A DNA stretch of 64,000 nt from Deltaproteobacteria bacterium (GTDB lineage: Bacteria > Desulfobacterota > Desulfobacteria > Desulfobacterales > Desulfobacteraceae), in assembly GCA_013151635.1 (NCBI GenBank), contig JAADHV010000067.1:50958-114957 (forward strand), given 5' to 3'. The number at the start of each line of letters is the position of its first letter. Within the stretch, counting starts at the first letter, position 1. The notes beneath the pieces were generated by a model that was not told where the DNA came from, made no database searches, and saw nothing but the letters and a program-made list of their open reading frames with translations. This document shows, one piece after another, positions 51,507-59,173 of the stretch. Made by a program: the position numbers and the translations under genes.

Positions 51507-52370
51507 TCAGACAAGGACACCTGCATAACAAATCTCCACAGGCCCTGTCATGACAGCCAGGTCTTGATCCTTGAGTTCAATTTCCACAGATCCCGCCGGC
51601 ATTATTACCGTCATTTTTCTGGTGGTGGTCAATCCCCTTCTATGCGCGGCCGCAACAGCAACACAGGCCCCTGTACCACAGGATGTTGTCATGTTTCCGG
51701 GGCGCTCCCAGACTGAAAGCTTAAGGGATTTTGGATTTAAGAGCTGTGCCACACCAATATTTGCCTCTTCCGGGAAAAGCGGATGGGTCTGGAGTGCCTT
51801 TCCGTATTTTGGCAGATCAACGCTATCAACATCGTCCACAAAAAAGACAGCATGGGGGTTGCCGATGTTCATCCCCACAGGATCCTTTAACGGTCCTGCT
51901 TCAATATTTAGGTGCAGTGTGTCAATGTCCCTGGATAAAGGTATGTCCTGCCATCCGGTCCTTATCCTCCCCATTTCCACACTCACCTTTTTATCTCCTG
52001 CAAGGGTACACTTTAGAATACCCCCCAGGGTTTCGATTTGTATTTCTTCTTTATTGCATTCTTTTAAAAGCAGCCATCCGATGCATCGGGTGGCATTGCC
52101 ACAGGCCTCGACTTCCCGCCCGTCAGGGTTGATGATCCTGACAAAGGCGTATGTATTATGGCTTCTGGCCGGTTCAACAATCAATAATTCATCTGCGCCG
52201 ACACCTTCGTGGCGATTACATATATGAATTATTTCTTCTTTTAAGGGGAAAAAGGATTGTTCCCGGCCATCAACCATAACAAAATCATTGCACAGTCCAT
52301 GCATCTTTACAAAAGGTCTGCCAGGTTGAATAAGGGCATTTTTATCATTTGAAAACCAGGGAATCTGCAT
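51507..52370 (-). CDS. dapF: diaminopimelate epimerase
   Basis: About 287 residues from the ATG at 52370, 8 bases after GGAGA; a longer frame from 52433 overlaps the upstream ATPase gene. K-M-H-G-L-C-N-D-F near the N-terminus, the first catalytic Cys in V-E-A-C-G-N-A-T-R-C, N-I-G-N-P-H-A-V-F-F, and the second in T-T-S-C-G-T-G-A-C-V-A. The usual W-E-R-G-V-G-E-T before the second Cys is V-W-E-R-P-G-N-M-T, so substrate preference may differ from normal DapF. The standard reaction is LL- to meso-diaminopimelate. Location in an uptake/methyltransfer operon is noted with dapL. Confidence 0.85.
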   Translation of the reverse strand: MQIPWFSNDKNALIQPGRPFVKMHGLCNDFVMVDGREQSFFPLKEEIIHICNRHEGVGADELLIVEPARSHNTYAFVRIINPDGREVEACGNATRCIGWLLLKECNKEEIQIETLGGILKCTLAGDKKVSVEMGRIRTGWQDIPLSRDIDTLHLNIEAGPLKDPVGMNIGNPHAVFFVDDVDSVDLPKYGKALQTHPLFPEEANIGVAQLLNPKSLKLSVWERPGNMTTSCGTGACVAVAAAHRRGLTTTRKMTVIMPAGSVEIELKDQDLAVMTGPVEICYAGVLV

Positions 52371-52402
52371 ATAAAATATCTCCAGAAATTTATTTTTTAT
52401 TT

Positions 52403-53395
52403 CTAATTTGCCTGATGAAGATGACAGGCACACAGGTGACCGCCACCCAGGTCTGTCAGGGAAGGTTCATAGGTTTTGCACTTTTTCATGGTTTGAGGGC
52501 AGCGGGTCCTGAACCTGCACCCCGAGGGGGGATTAATAGGGCTTGGAATTTCGCCTTTAAGGAAAACCGTCTCCTTCCGCTTATTTGCTGAAACCTGGGG
52601 GACTGCTGAAATCAATGCTTTTGTGTAAGGATGGGCCATCTCATTAAATATATCTCTTGTCTTTCCCATCTCAACAATCTTTCCAAGGTACATGACGGCC
52701 ATGTCATCGGACATGTATTTTACCTGGTTTAAGTTATGGGAGACCCATAAATAGGTGATATCCATCTCATCCTGCAGATCCTGCATTAAATTCAGGATGG
52801 TGGCTGCAGTGGAAATATCGAGACCGGAGGTGGGTTCGTCTGCCATGATAAAGACCGGGTTCAAAGCAATTGCCCTTGCTACGCCGATCCGGCGCGCCTG
52901 GCCGCCGGAAAATTCATTAGGAAATTTTATGGCTGCATCAGGGTCCAGATTAACCGCCTGTAACAATTTTCCAACTTCTTCGAACAGCGCCTGCTTATCC
53001 ATGCGGCCTTTCTCTCTCATCAGTAAAGGTTCCGCAATAGTCTGGCCGACGGTCATTCGCGGGTTCATGCAGCCATACTGGTCTTGAAAAATCAGTTGTG
53101 CTTTCTGGCGAAATTCCATCAGGGTTTTTGAATCCATTTTTAAAACATCCTGATCACAAAACAATATTTCACCGGATTTAGCCTTTACAAGCCTGAAGAT
53201 GGTTTGCCCCAGTGTGGATTTTCCACACCCGCTTTCCCCGACCAGTCCGAAAGTTCTTCCTTTTTTAATCGTCAGGCTGACATCATCCACGGCATGAACA
53301 GTTTTCAGGCCTTCTCCGAAAATTCTAGATAACAATCCCTTGTTTTGATAAAAATAGGTTTTCAGATTTCGAATATTTATTAAATCCATTGCCAT
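52403..53395 (-). CDS. oligopeptide/dipeptide ABC transporter ATP-binding protein (OppF/DppF type)
   Basis: About 330 residues from the ATG at 53395, behind GAGGAAGA; the longer frame reads back into the preceding ATPase gene. Walker A is G-E-S-G-C-G-K-S-T, the signature F-S-G-G-Q-A-R-R, and Walker B P-V-F-I-M-A-D-E-P. The C-terminal extension with C-R-F-R-T-R-C-P and further cysteines is the OppD/F-type Fe-S or cysteine motif. It overlaps the other ATPase gene by 16 bp, so the two are coupled. Energises the importer encoded by the next four genes. Confidence 0.9.
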   Translation of the reverse strand: MAMDLINIRNLKTYFYQNKGLLSRIFGEGLKTVHAVDDVSLTIKKGRTFGLVGESGCGKSTLGQTIFRLVKAKSGEILFCDQDVLKMDSKTLMEFRQKAQLIFQDQYGCMNPRMTVGQTIAEPLLMREKGRMDKQALFEEVGKLLQAVNLDPDAAIKFPNEFSGGQARRIGVARAIALNPVFIMADEPTSGLDISTAATILNLMQDLQDEMDITYLWVSHNLNQVKYMSDDMAVMYLGKIVEMGKTRDIFNEMAHPYTKALISAVPQVSANKRKETVFLKGEIPSPINPPSGCRFRTRCPQTMKKCKTYEPSLTDLGGGHLCACHLHQAN

Positions 53396-54402
53396 TTTTG
53401 TCTTCCTCTTTTTCTGTCTAAAAAGCACGCTGAAAAGTGACCGCTTGTGACCTGTTCCAGTGGAGGGACTTCTTTTTTGCAGATATCCTCTGCAAAAGGA
53501 CAGCGGGGATGAAAAGAACACCCTTTGGGTAACTGGTCCAGCGGCGGGACAAATCCGGGAATCGACAGCAGACGTTTGCCCCGGGTCTGTTGACTGGGTA
53601 ATGATTCCAATAATGCAGCAGAGTAGGGATGATAGGGAGAGTCAAATAAATCGGCTGTGGCGCCCATTTCAAAAATCCGCCCGGCATACATGATCATGAT
53701 TCGATCTGCCAGCTCGGCAAGCACACCAAGATTGTGGCTGATGTAAAGCACTGATGTGCCATATTCTGCTGCAAGGTCGGCAATCAAACGATTGATCTGG
53801 GCCTCGATGGTGACATCAAGGGCAGTGGTTGCTTCATCAGCCAGGAGAAGCGATGTCCCTGATGACAGGGCCATTCCAATCATTACACGTTGCTTCATCC
53901 CCCCTGAAAATTCAAAGGGATAATTGGATAACCGGGCCTGGGGGTCTGCAATTCCTGTGCTTTTGAGGCGTTCTATGGCCTGCTCTCTAAAATAGCGGGA
54001 TGACCTTGGTTCTCTATTTTTATATTTTTCCTGGACCCTGAGGATATCTGTCATCTGTTTTTCAATAGTGAATACAGGGTTCAGAGCATTTTGAGGGTTC
54101 TGAAAAATCATACTGATCTTCTGGCCCCTTATTTTCTGATTCATTTCATTTTCGGAAATTTTTAGAAGGTCCCGGCCTTTAAAAAGGATTTCACCCCGCC
54201 GGATATTGGCGATCTTTGGCAGAAGTTTGATAATTGCGAGGCCCAGTGTGGATTTTCCACACCCGCTTTCCCCGGCCACACCCATTATCTCTCCTTTTTC
54301 AAGCTGAAAGCTGATCCGGTCAAGGGCTCTCATCTGCCGTGCCCCAAGATGATAATCCAGTGTTAATTTGCTGACTTCGAGCAGAGGGTCTTCTTTTTTC
54401 AT
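53380..54402 (-). CDS. oligopeptide/dipeptide ABC transporter ATP-binding protein (OppD/DppD type)
   Basis: 340 residues. Walker A G-E-S-G-C-G-K-S-T-L, signature F-S-G-G-M-K-Q-R-V, Walker B L-L-L-A-D-E-A-T-T-A-L-D and I-S-H-N-L-G. The C-terminal G-C-S-F-H-P-R-C-P-F-A is the OppD/DppD-type cysteine motif. It overlaps the OppC gene by 4 bp and the partner ATPase gene by 16 bp. Forms the heterodimeric motor with that partner. The family takes di- and oligopeptides, nickel or other amine-containing solutes, so the substrate is not fixed by sequence. Confidence 0.9.
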   Translation of the reverse strand: MKKEDPLLEVSKLTLDYHLGARQMRALDRISFQLEKGEIMGVAGESGCGKSTLGLAIIKLLPKIANIRRGEILFKGRDLLKISENEMNQKIRGQKISMIFQNPQNALNPVFTIEKQMTDILRVQEKYKNREPRSSRYFREQAIERLKSTGIADPQARLSNYPFEFSGGMKQRVMIGMALSSGTSLLLADEATTALDVTIEAQINRLIADLAAEYGTSVLYISHNLGVLAELADRIMIMYAGRIFEMGATADLFDSPYHPYSAALLESLPSQQTRGKRLLSIPGFVPPLDQLPKGCSFHPRCPFAEDICKKEVPPLEQVTSGHFSACFLDRKRGRQKWQWI

Positions 54403-55301
54403 CGATTTCGCTCCTTTGGATCCAGTGCCACTCTCAATCCTTCACTGAAAAGAGAAAAGGCAATCATTGCAAATGCGATGGCCAGAGCAGGCCAAAGGAT
54501 CATCCAGGGGGATACCTGGATATATTTATATCCGTTTCGTAACATGATGCCCCATGAAGCTGTCGGCGGCCTCACCCCGAGCCCGAGAAAAGAAAGCCCG
54601 GACTCCCAGATAACCATGGTAGCCATATCCATACCCAGGCATACAATTACAGGGGCCATAATGTTGGGTGTAATGTGCTTTGATATAATGGTCAGGGGTT
54701 TTTGTCCCATGGCTTCGGCGGCTTTTACATAATCCGCTTCTTTAACGGAGAGGGTCTGGGCCCGTGCGATCCGGCCGTAAAAAGGAAAGGCTGTAAATGC
54801 CAGTGCCACCACAACGTTCACCAGAGACGGACCCAGGACTGCAACAATGGCAAGCGCCAGAATAATCTGTGGGAAAGACCGGACAATATCGAATAGCCAG
54901 ATGATAAAATAATCAAATTTTTTGCCTTCGTTATACCCTGCGATAACCCCCAGAAAAACACCGACAACCGAAGACAGTGTTACTGAACCAAATGCCACAA
55001 GTACGGCTATCCGGCATCCGTATATGATACGGGAAAAAATATCTCTTCCAAGATAATCAGTACCAAAAAGGTGGGCAAAACCGGGACCTGCAAATCTTTG
55101 TAGAATATTCTGCGCATCAGGGTCATGGGGAGAGATCCATTGTGCACAAAGAGCGCATAAGAGCATGATGGAAATAAAAACAGCCCCGAGCAGCCCGCCT
55201 TTCACCTTAACGATGGATCGGAAAGCCATGGAAACAGTCTCAGTCCATCGCGGGGTAAGGCTCATTTGATTGCTTATGATTTTAGATGGCGTTGTGTTCA
55301 T
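54399..55301 (-). CDS. ABC transporter permease, OppC/DppC type
   Basis: 300 residues with six membrane helices. N-terminal Opp/DppC segment H-D-P-D-A-Q-N then the G-T-D-Y-L-G-R-D motif, and an EAA-loop segment A-A-E-A-M-G-Q-K-P near residue 195 that contacts the ATPases. It pairs with the OppB-type permease 93 bp upstream to form the channel. The 93-bp gap between the two permease genes contains a partial copy of the two-hairpin repeat. Confidence 0.9.
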   Translation of the reverse strand: MNTTPSKIISNQMSLTPRWTETVSMAFRSIVKVKGGLLGAVFISIMLLCALCAQWISPHDPDAQNILQRFAGPGFAHLFGTDYLGRDIFSRIIYGCRIAVLVAFGSVTLSSVVGVFLGVIAGYNEGKKFDYFIIWLFDIVRSFPQIILALAIVAVLGPSLVNVVVALAFTAFPFYGRIARAQTLSVKEADYVKAAEAMGQKPLTIISKHITPNIMAPVIVCLGMDMATMVIWESGLSFLGLGVRPPTASWGIMLRNGYKYIQVSPWMILWPALAIAFAMIAFSLFSEGLRVALDPKERNR

Positions 55302-55341
55302 TATTTTTAAGGCCTCTGGTATGTCTGTTTTTTTTGTTCTC

Positions 55342-55399
55342 TTTTTTATATAAAAGTTTCAGCCAAATGGAAAAAATGCTACTTTCCATGCCGGTTAGT
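55342..55399 (-). repeat. two-hairpin dispersed repeat, copy 4 (internally deleted)
   Basis: 58 bp. It keeps the first bases of the element (GACTAACCGG, with oppB's TAA stop inside) and hairpin B in the version seen in copy 3 (GGAAAGTA to AACTTTT around a TTTCCATTTGG core), then TATATAAAAAA. Hairpin A is missing. It lies between the OppB and OppC genes, oriented like them. Confidence 0.75.
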
Positions 55400-56336
55400 C
55401 GTATTGGATTTGCGGATTTACAAATCCGTACGATATATCAGCCAGAAGATTTGCAAGTACAAATAAAACCGTTGCGACTAAAATACCTCCCTGCACAACT
55501 GGAAAATCCCGGGCATAAACCGCATCCACAATTAATTTTCCAAGTCCGGGCCTGCTGAATATGATTTCTACAAAAACAGCACCCCCCAATAATTTACCCA
55601 CACCCAGTCCGATGACAGTGATGGTTGGAATAATGGCATTTTTTAATGCATATACATAGGCAATAGATCGTTGGGGAATTGCAAAGGCCTTTGCCGTCCT
55701 GATATAATCCGCCTCCAGAACATCTACCATTGACTCACGGGTTAATCGTGACAGATACCCCACCCATCCGATACCCAATGCCGTGGCAGGCAAAATCAGG
55801 TGCAGGGCAATATCCCCGATACCGCCTTCGGTTCCTGCGCCGATTGCCGGCAGGATTGGAAATTTCACACAAAATAAAAGCATCAGCAAAAGCGCTGCCA
55901 CAAAGTCAGGGACAGCTACACCCAATAGAGACACGATGGTAACAATCCTTGAAATGGGGCTGTTCTGCCGGATCGCGCCGAATGCACCTAAAAAAACCCC
56001 AATGACAGCGGAAATTCCAAGGCTGCATACTGCGAGCAGGGCTGTATGCGGCAAGGCCGAAGATATCAGGGAGCTGACTTTGTATCCGGACCATACAGAT
56101 GTTCCAAGATCCCCTTTCGCTATTCCCAAAAGGTAATAACCCAACCGGACCGGCATGTTTTCATCTAAATGGAGCCTTGAATTCAATTCTTCTACAAGTT
56201 CAGGCGTTGCCCTGGGCCCCAGCATTGCCGATGCAGGGTCACCGGGCAGCATATAGGTCAGGCTGAAAAGAATAATTAATACACCGATCAATGTTGGAAT
56301 CACCCAGAGAACTCTTTTTAAAATATATTTCAGCAT
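55395..56336 (-). CDS. ABC transporter permease, OppB/DppB type
   Basis: 313 residues, six predicted membrane helices. N-terminal F-S-L-T-Y-M-L-P-G-D-P-A and G-P-R-A-T-P-E are standard for OppB/DppB, as is the EAA-like loop E-A-D-Y-I-R-T-A-K-A near residue 200. Its TAA stop lies within the partial two-hairpin repeat. The next gene upstream, the binding protein, ends 104 bp away. Confidence 0.9.
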   Translation of the reverse strand: MLKYILKRVLWVIPTLIGVLIILFSLTYMLPGDPASAMLGPRATPELVEELNSRLHLDENMPVRLGYYLLGIAKGDLGTSVWSGYKVSSLISSALPHTALLAVCSLGISAVIGVFLGAFGAIRQNSPISRIVTIVSLLGVAVPDFVAALLLMLLFCVKFPILPAIGAGTEGGIGDIALHLILPATALGIGWVGYLSRLTRESMVDVLEADYIRTAKAFAIPQRSIAYVYALKNAIIPTITVIGLGVGKLLGGAVFVEIIFSRPGLGKLIVDAVYARDFPVVQGGILVATVLFVLANLLADISYGFVNPQIQYD

Positions 56337-56440
56337 TGTTAGTCACCCGTAACTTATTGATTCTTTCTCTTCTGTGCAATGTGCTGAATATTATCCGGGC
56401 AAGAGGAGATGAAATACCTTGCCCGGATAATAAATTTTTA

Positions 56441-57949
56441 CTATTTAAAACTCATTTTCCATGGTGCCAAACGTCCATTGGGGTAAATCGCTCCTAAATC
56501 CACATTGTTCTGTGCAATCCAGAATTTTGTACCATGGGTAAGCCATATTGCCCAGCAATCTTTATCTGTGAGTTTTTGTGCGTCCACGTAAATCTGGTTT
56601 CGTTTCTGGGGGTCTGCTTCACTGGCACCCTCCTTGATCAAACTGGTAAACTCTGCATTACGCCACTGGCTGGGGTTCCAACTTTTTCCTGCAAACCATT
56701 GCATAATATAGTTCGGGTCAATGGTTGATGTGTAAAACTGGATATATGCGTCTGTCTGGCCTTTGTTTGCAGCTTCATTGAATGCACCGATTTCTTTGAC
56801 TTCAATGATTACATCAATACCGGCTTTAGCGGCATCTGCTTTGATGACTTCTGCCATTGTTCGTTCTGCATCATTTGCAGGAATAAACAATTTGACTGTA
56901 AACCCGTTTGGTTTTCCTGCTTTTTTCATCAGGCTTTTGGCTTTTTCGATATCCTGTTTGTAAACCGGTGCATCAGCCCAATAATCCGGAAGACCCGGTG
57001 GTAATATGGTATTGGCCCTTTTTGCCGTTCCATAAAAGGCTGCTTCCACGATATCATCTACATTAACAGCATATCGAAATGCCTGGCGAAGCTCAAGTTT
57101 GTCAAAAGGAGGTTTGTTAACTGTCATGCCAAGCCAATAGGTTTTTAAAGCAGGCCTTGAGTAAATTTTAAATTTTGGATTTTTTTCAAAACTTTTGAAA
57201 TTAATCATTGACGAACGGCCGATATTAATCTCTCCGGTTTTGAGAGCAGTTTCACAGGTTGAATCTTCCACAATGGGGAGGAAAGTCAGCTTGGTAATTT
57301 TTGGGTGCTGACCCCAATATTTTGCAAATGCATTTAACTGGACATGCTCTTTGGGTTTCCAGGATGCCAGCTCATATGGCCCGGTTCCTACAGGATTCTT
57401 GCCAAATTTTTCATGTCCCATGCTTTTAACTGCTTTTTTGGAAACGATATAACCGGTATTCATGGGAAGAACTGAAGTAAACAAAGTGACTTTTGGGGAT
57501 TTAAAAATAAGTTTTACCGTATATTTATCTACGACCTCAACATGATCAAGTAATTCCCATTGGCCCTTTTCCGGTGATTTTAAAGCCGGATCGATCATTC
57601 TTTCATATGAAAATTTGACATCTTCAGCAGTCATTTCTCCATATCCTTTATGGAATTGGACGCCCTTTCGAAGATGAAACACAATTGATTTGCCGTCTGC
57701 AGAGACATCCCATGATTCAGCCAGATCCGGTACAATTTCCCAACTGCCTTCTTTGTATTTGACAAGTCCATTGTACAGGCATGACATTATGACAAGTTCT
57801 CTTTCCGCACTAGTCATCCATCCCGGATCAAATGTGCTTACGTCTTCCCACATGGCGATCTTCAACTCGTTTTTCCCGGCTGAAAAAGCAGTTGAACTGC
57901 CAATGAGTAACATCCCAAGCAATAAAATTACGATGGTTCTGATTTTCAT
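56441..57949 (-). CDS. ABC transporter substrate-binding protein, family 5
   Basis: 502 residues from the ATG at 57949, 4 bases after TAGGAGGAA; the 60-residue longer frame is AT-rich leader. A signal peptide (about 1-24, S-T-A-F-S-A) precedes a family 5 (DppA/OppA) fold: L-A-E-S-W-D-V-S-A-D-G-K, F-H-L-R-K-G-V-Q-F-H, T-A-E-D-V-K-F-S, and G-T-G-P-Y. It captures the substrate in the periplasm. It is the first gene of the long minus-strand operon that includes the demethylation genes, so it should deliver their substrate or a precursor. Confidence 0.9.
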   Translation of the reverse strand: MKIRTIVILLLGMLLIGSSTAFSAGKNELKIAMWEDVSTFDPGWMTSAERELVIMSCLYNGLVKYKEGSWEIVPDLAESWDVSADGKSIVFHLRKGVQFHKGYGEMTAEDVKFSYERMIDPALKSPEKGQWELLDHVEVVDKYTVKLIFKSPKVTLFTSVLPMNTGYIVSKKAVKSMGHEKFGKNPVGTGPYELASWKPKEHVQLNAFAKYWGQHPKITKLTFLPIVEDSTCETALKTGEINIGRSSMINFKSFEKNPKFKIYSRPALKTYWLGMTVNKPPFDKLELRQAFRYAVNVDDIVEAAFYGTAKRANTILPPGLPDYWADAPVYKQDIEKAKSLMKKAGKPNGFTVKLFIPANDAERTMAEVIKADAAKAGIDVIIEVKEIGAFNEAANKGQTDAYIQFYTSTIDPNYIMQWFAGKSWNPSQWRNAEFTSLIKEGASEADPQKRNQIYVDAQKLTDKDCWAIWLTHGTKFWIAQNNVDLGAIYPNGRLAPWKMSFK

Positions 57950-57987
57950 ACTTCCTCCTATTATGACGTTAAAGAATAGCTTAAAAA

Positions 57988-58008
57988 ACGAATACAAAAT
58001 GTAATTCA
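57988..58008 (-). promoter_or_regulatory. candidate GntR operator before the ABC/methyltransferase operon
   Basis: The 21 bases include AATACAAAATGTAATTC, which shares TACAAAATG and GAATTAC-like parts with sites at 58984-59008 and 59121-59147 around the GntR gene. It is about 40-60 bp upstream of the binding-protein ATG. The rest of the 321-bp gap (57950-58270) is AT-rich and shows nothing else clear. Confidence 0.45.
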
Positions 58009-58270
58009 CTTTGTCAATATATTTTAAATAAAATTTTGACTTTTTTTTCAGCTGCGGAAAAATAATTTTATAACGGTTATTTTTTAATTTAAATTTTAAG
58101 CAGATAGATTTAATAACGATTGTTGTCATGGCTCATCTGCTGTGAATCCGGCTATATTATCCTGGCCCGGTCCGCAGCAAGTGAACCGGGTTTATGAAAC
58201 ATGAATTATTGAAGATTGAAGAATACAATACAAAGGTATGCGAGGTTCTGGTTCAATACTATTTTGTTAT

Positions 58271-58969
58271 TTAAAAAATAATTTCCTCCAAGTCTGAAAG
58301 CCTTTGTTGTATTCCCTCTAAAGCGTTCTTATGGATGGTGGATATGTGATCTTGAAGGAGCTTTATAGCTGTATCGGCATCCCGGACCTGAATTGCTTTA
58401 AATATGGCGCTATGGGCACTGGCTGCATCTTCTGAAGGGCGTGAGAAAATGAGCTCCTGGCTAAACCTGAGATACAGAAAATCAAATAGATGTCTTATAA
58501 TTAAAATAGATAATTTTTGATCGGATAATTCTGCCATGGTCATATGAAATTGAATATCTTTAACTAGTTTCAGTTTTAAAGAACCTGTTTGACATGCATC
58601 CAGATACTCATCCAGGGCAGCACCAATTTTTTTTTCTCCTTTTTTATCCAGTTTTGGGATGGTTGCCGCCAGCATTACAGGTTCAAGCATACTCCTAAGC
58701 TTATAGGCTTCGTCTATCTCTTTTGGTGTAACCGTTTCTATAAAAAACCCCTTGTTTTGTTCATGCCGTACCAATCCCATGAATTCCATATGTTTCAGAG
58801 CCTGGACAACAGGAGTCAGGCTCATATTCAAACCATCGGCCATCCTTCTGTAGGGCACTTTCTGACCTGGCTTGAGTTTATTTGAAAAGATCATTTTCCT
58901 GATATCATTATAGGCCTCTCTTGTGAGGCTATCGTGCTTTAGGAAGCTGTTTTTGTTTTTCGAGGTCAA
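58271..58969 (-). CDS. GntR-family regulator (FadR/FCD type)
   Basis: 232 residues. An N-terminal winged HTH (about 10-80: L-T-R-E-A-Y-N-D-I-R-K-M-I, K-L-K-P-G-Q-K-V-P-Y-R-R-M-A-D-G-L-N-M-S) is followed by an FCD effector domain of seven helices with R-S-M-L-E-P and D-I-Q-F-H-M-T-M-A (His/Asp metal site) and A-H-S-A-I-F. The FCD domain binds carboxylate ligands, often with a metal. It lies between the ABC/methyltransferase operon and the divergent ThDP-enzyme gene, and probably represses both until its ligand arrives. Confidence 0.9.
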   Translation of the reverse strand: MTSKNKNSFLKHDSLTREAYNDIRKMIFSNKLKPGQKVPYRRMADGLNMSLTPVVQALKHMEFMGLVRHEQNKGFFIETVTPKEIDEAYKLRSMLEPVMLAATIPKLDKKGEKKIGAALDEYLDACQTGSLKLKLVKDIQFHMTMAELSDQKLSILIIRHLFDFLYLRFSQELIFSRPSEDAASAHSAIFKAIQVRDADTAIKLLQDHISTIHKNALEGIQQRLSDLEEIIF

Positions 58970-58983
58970 TTAAGTCTCCTTAA

Positions 58984-59147
58984 TTTTGTATTTAATTTAT
59001 AATTCAATATTGAAAATTTTATTTTATTACAAATGATATCAATTCTGGCTTGGAATGTCCAACACAATCATCTAACCGTCATGACATAAAATAAAAAAAG
59101 GATTTACAAAGCACTCATATTTTTGTATTTAATTTTGAATTACAAAA
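58984..59147. promoter_or_regulatory. divergent regulatory region with two candidate GntR sites
   Basis: Between the GntR gene and the ThDP-enzyme gene. One site (58984-59008) begins TTTTGTATTTAATTTATAATT. The second (59121-59147) begins TTTTGTATTTAATTTTGAATT and closes with TACAAAA, making a 27-bp inverted repeat. The shared first 15 bases indicate a repeated operator. The second site is 27 bp upstream of the ThDP gene ATG. Confidence 0.5.
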
Positions 59148-59173
59148 TGAATACATAAATATGGAGGTCTGCA

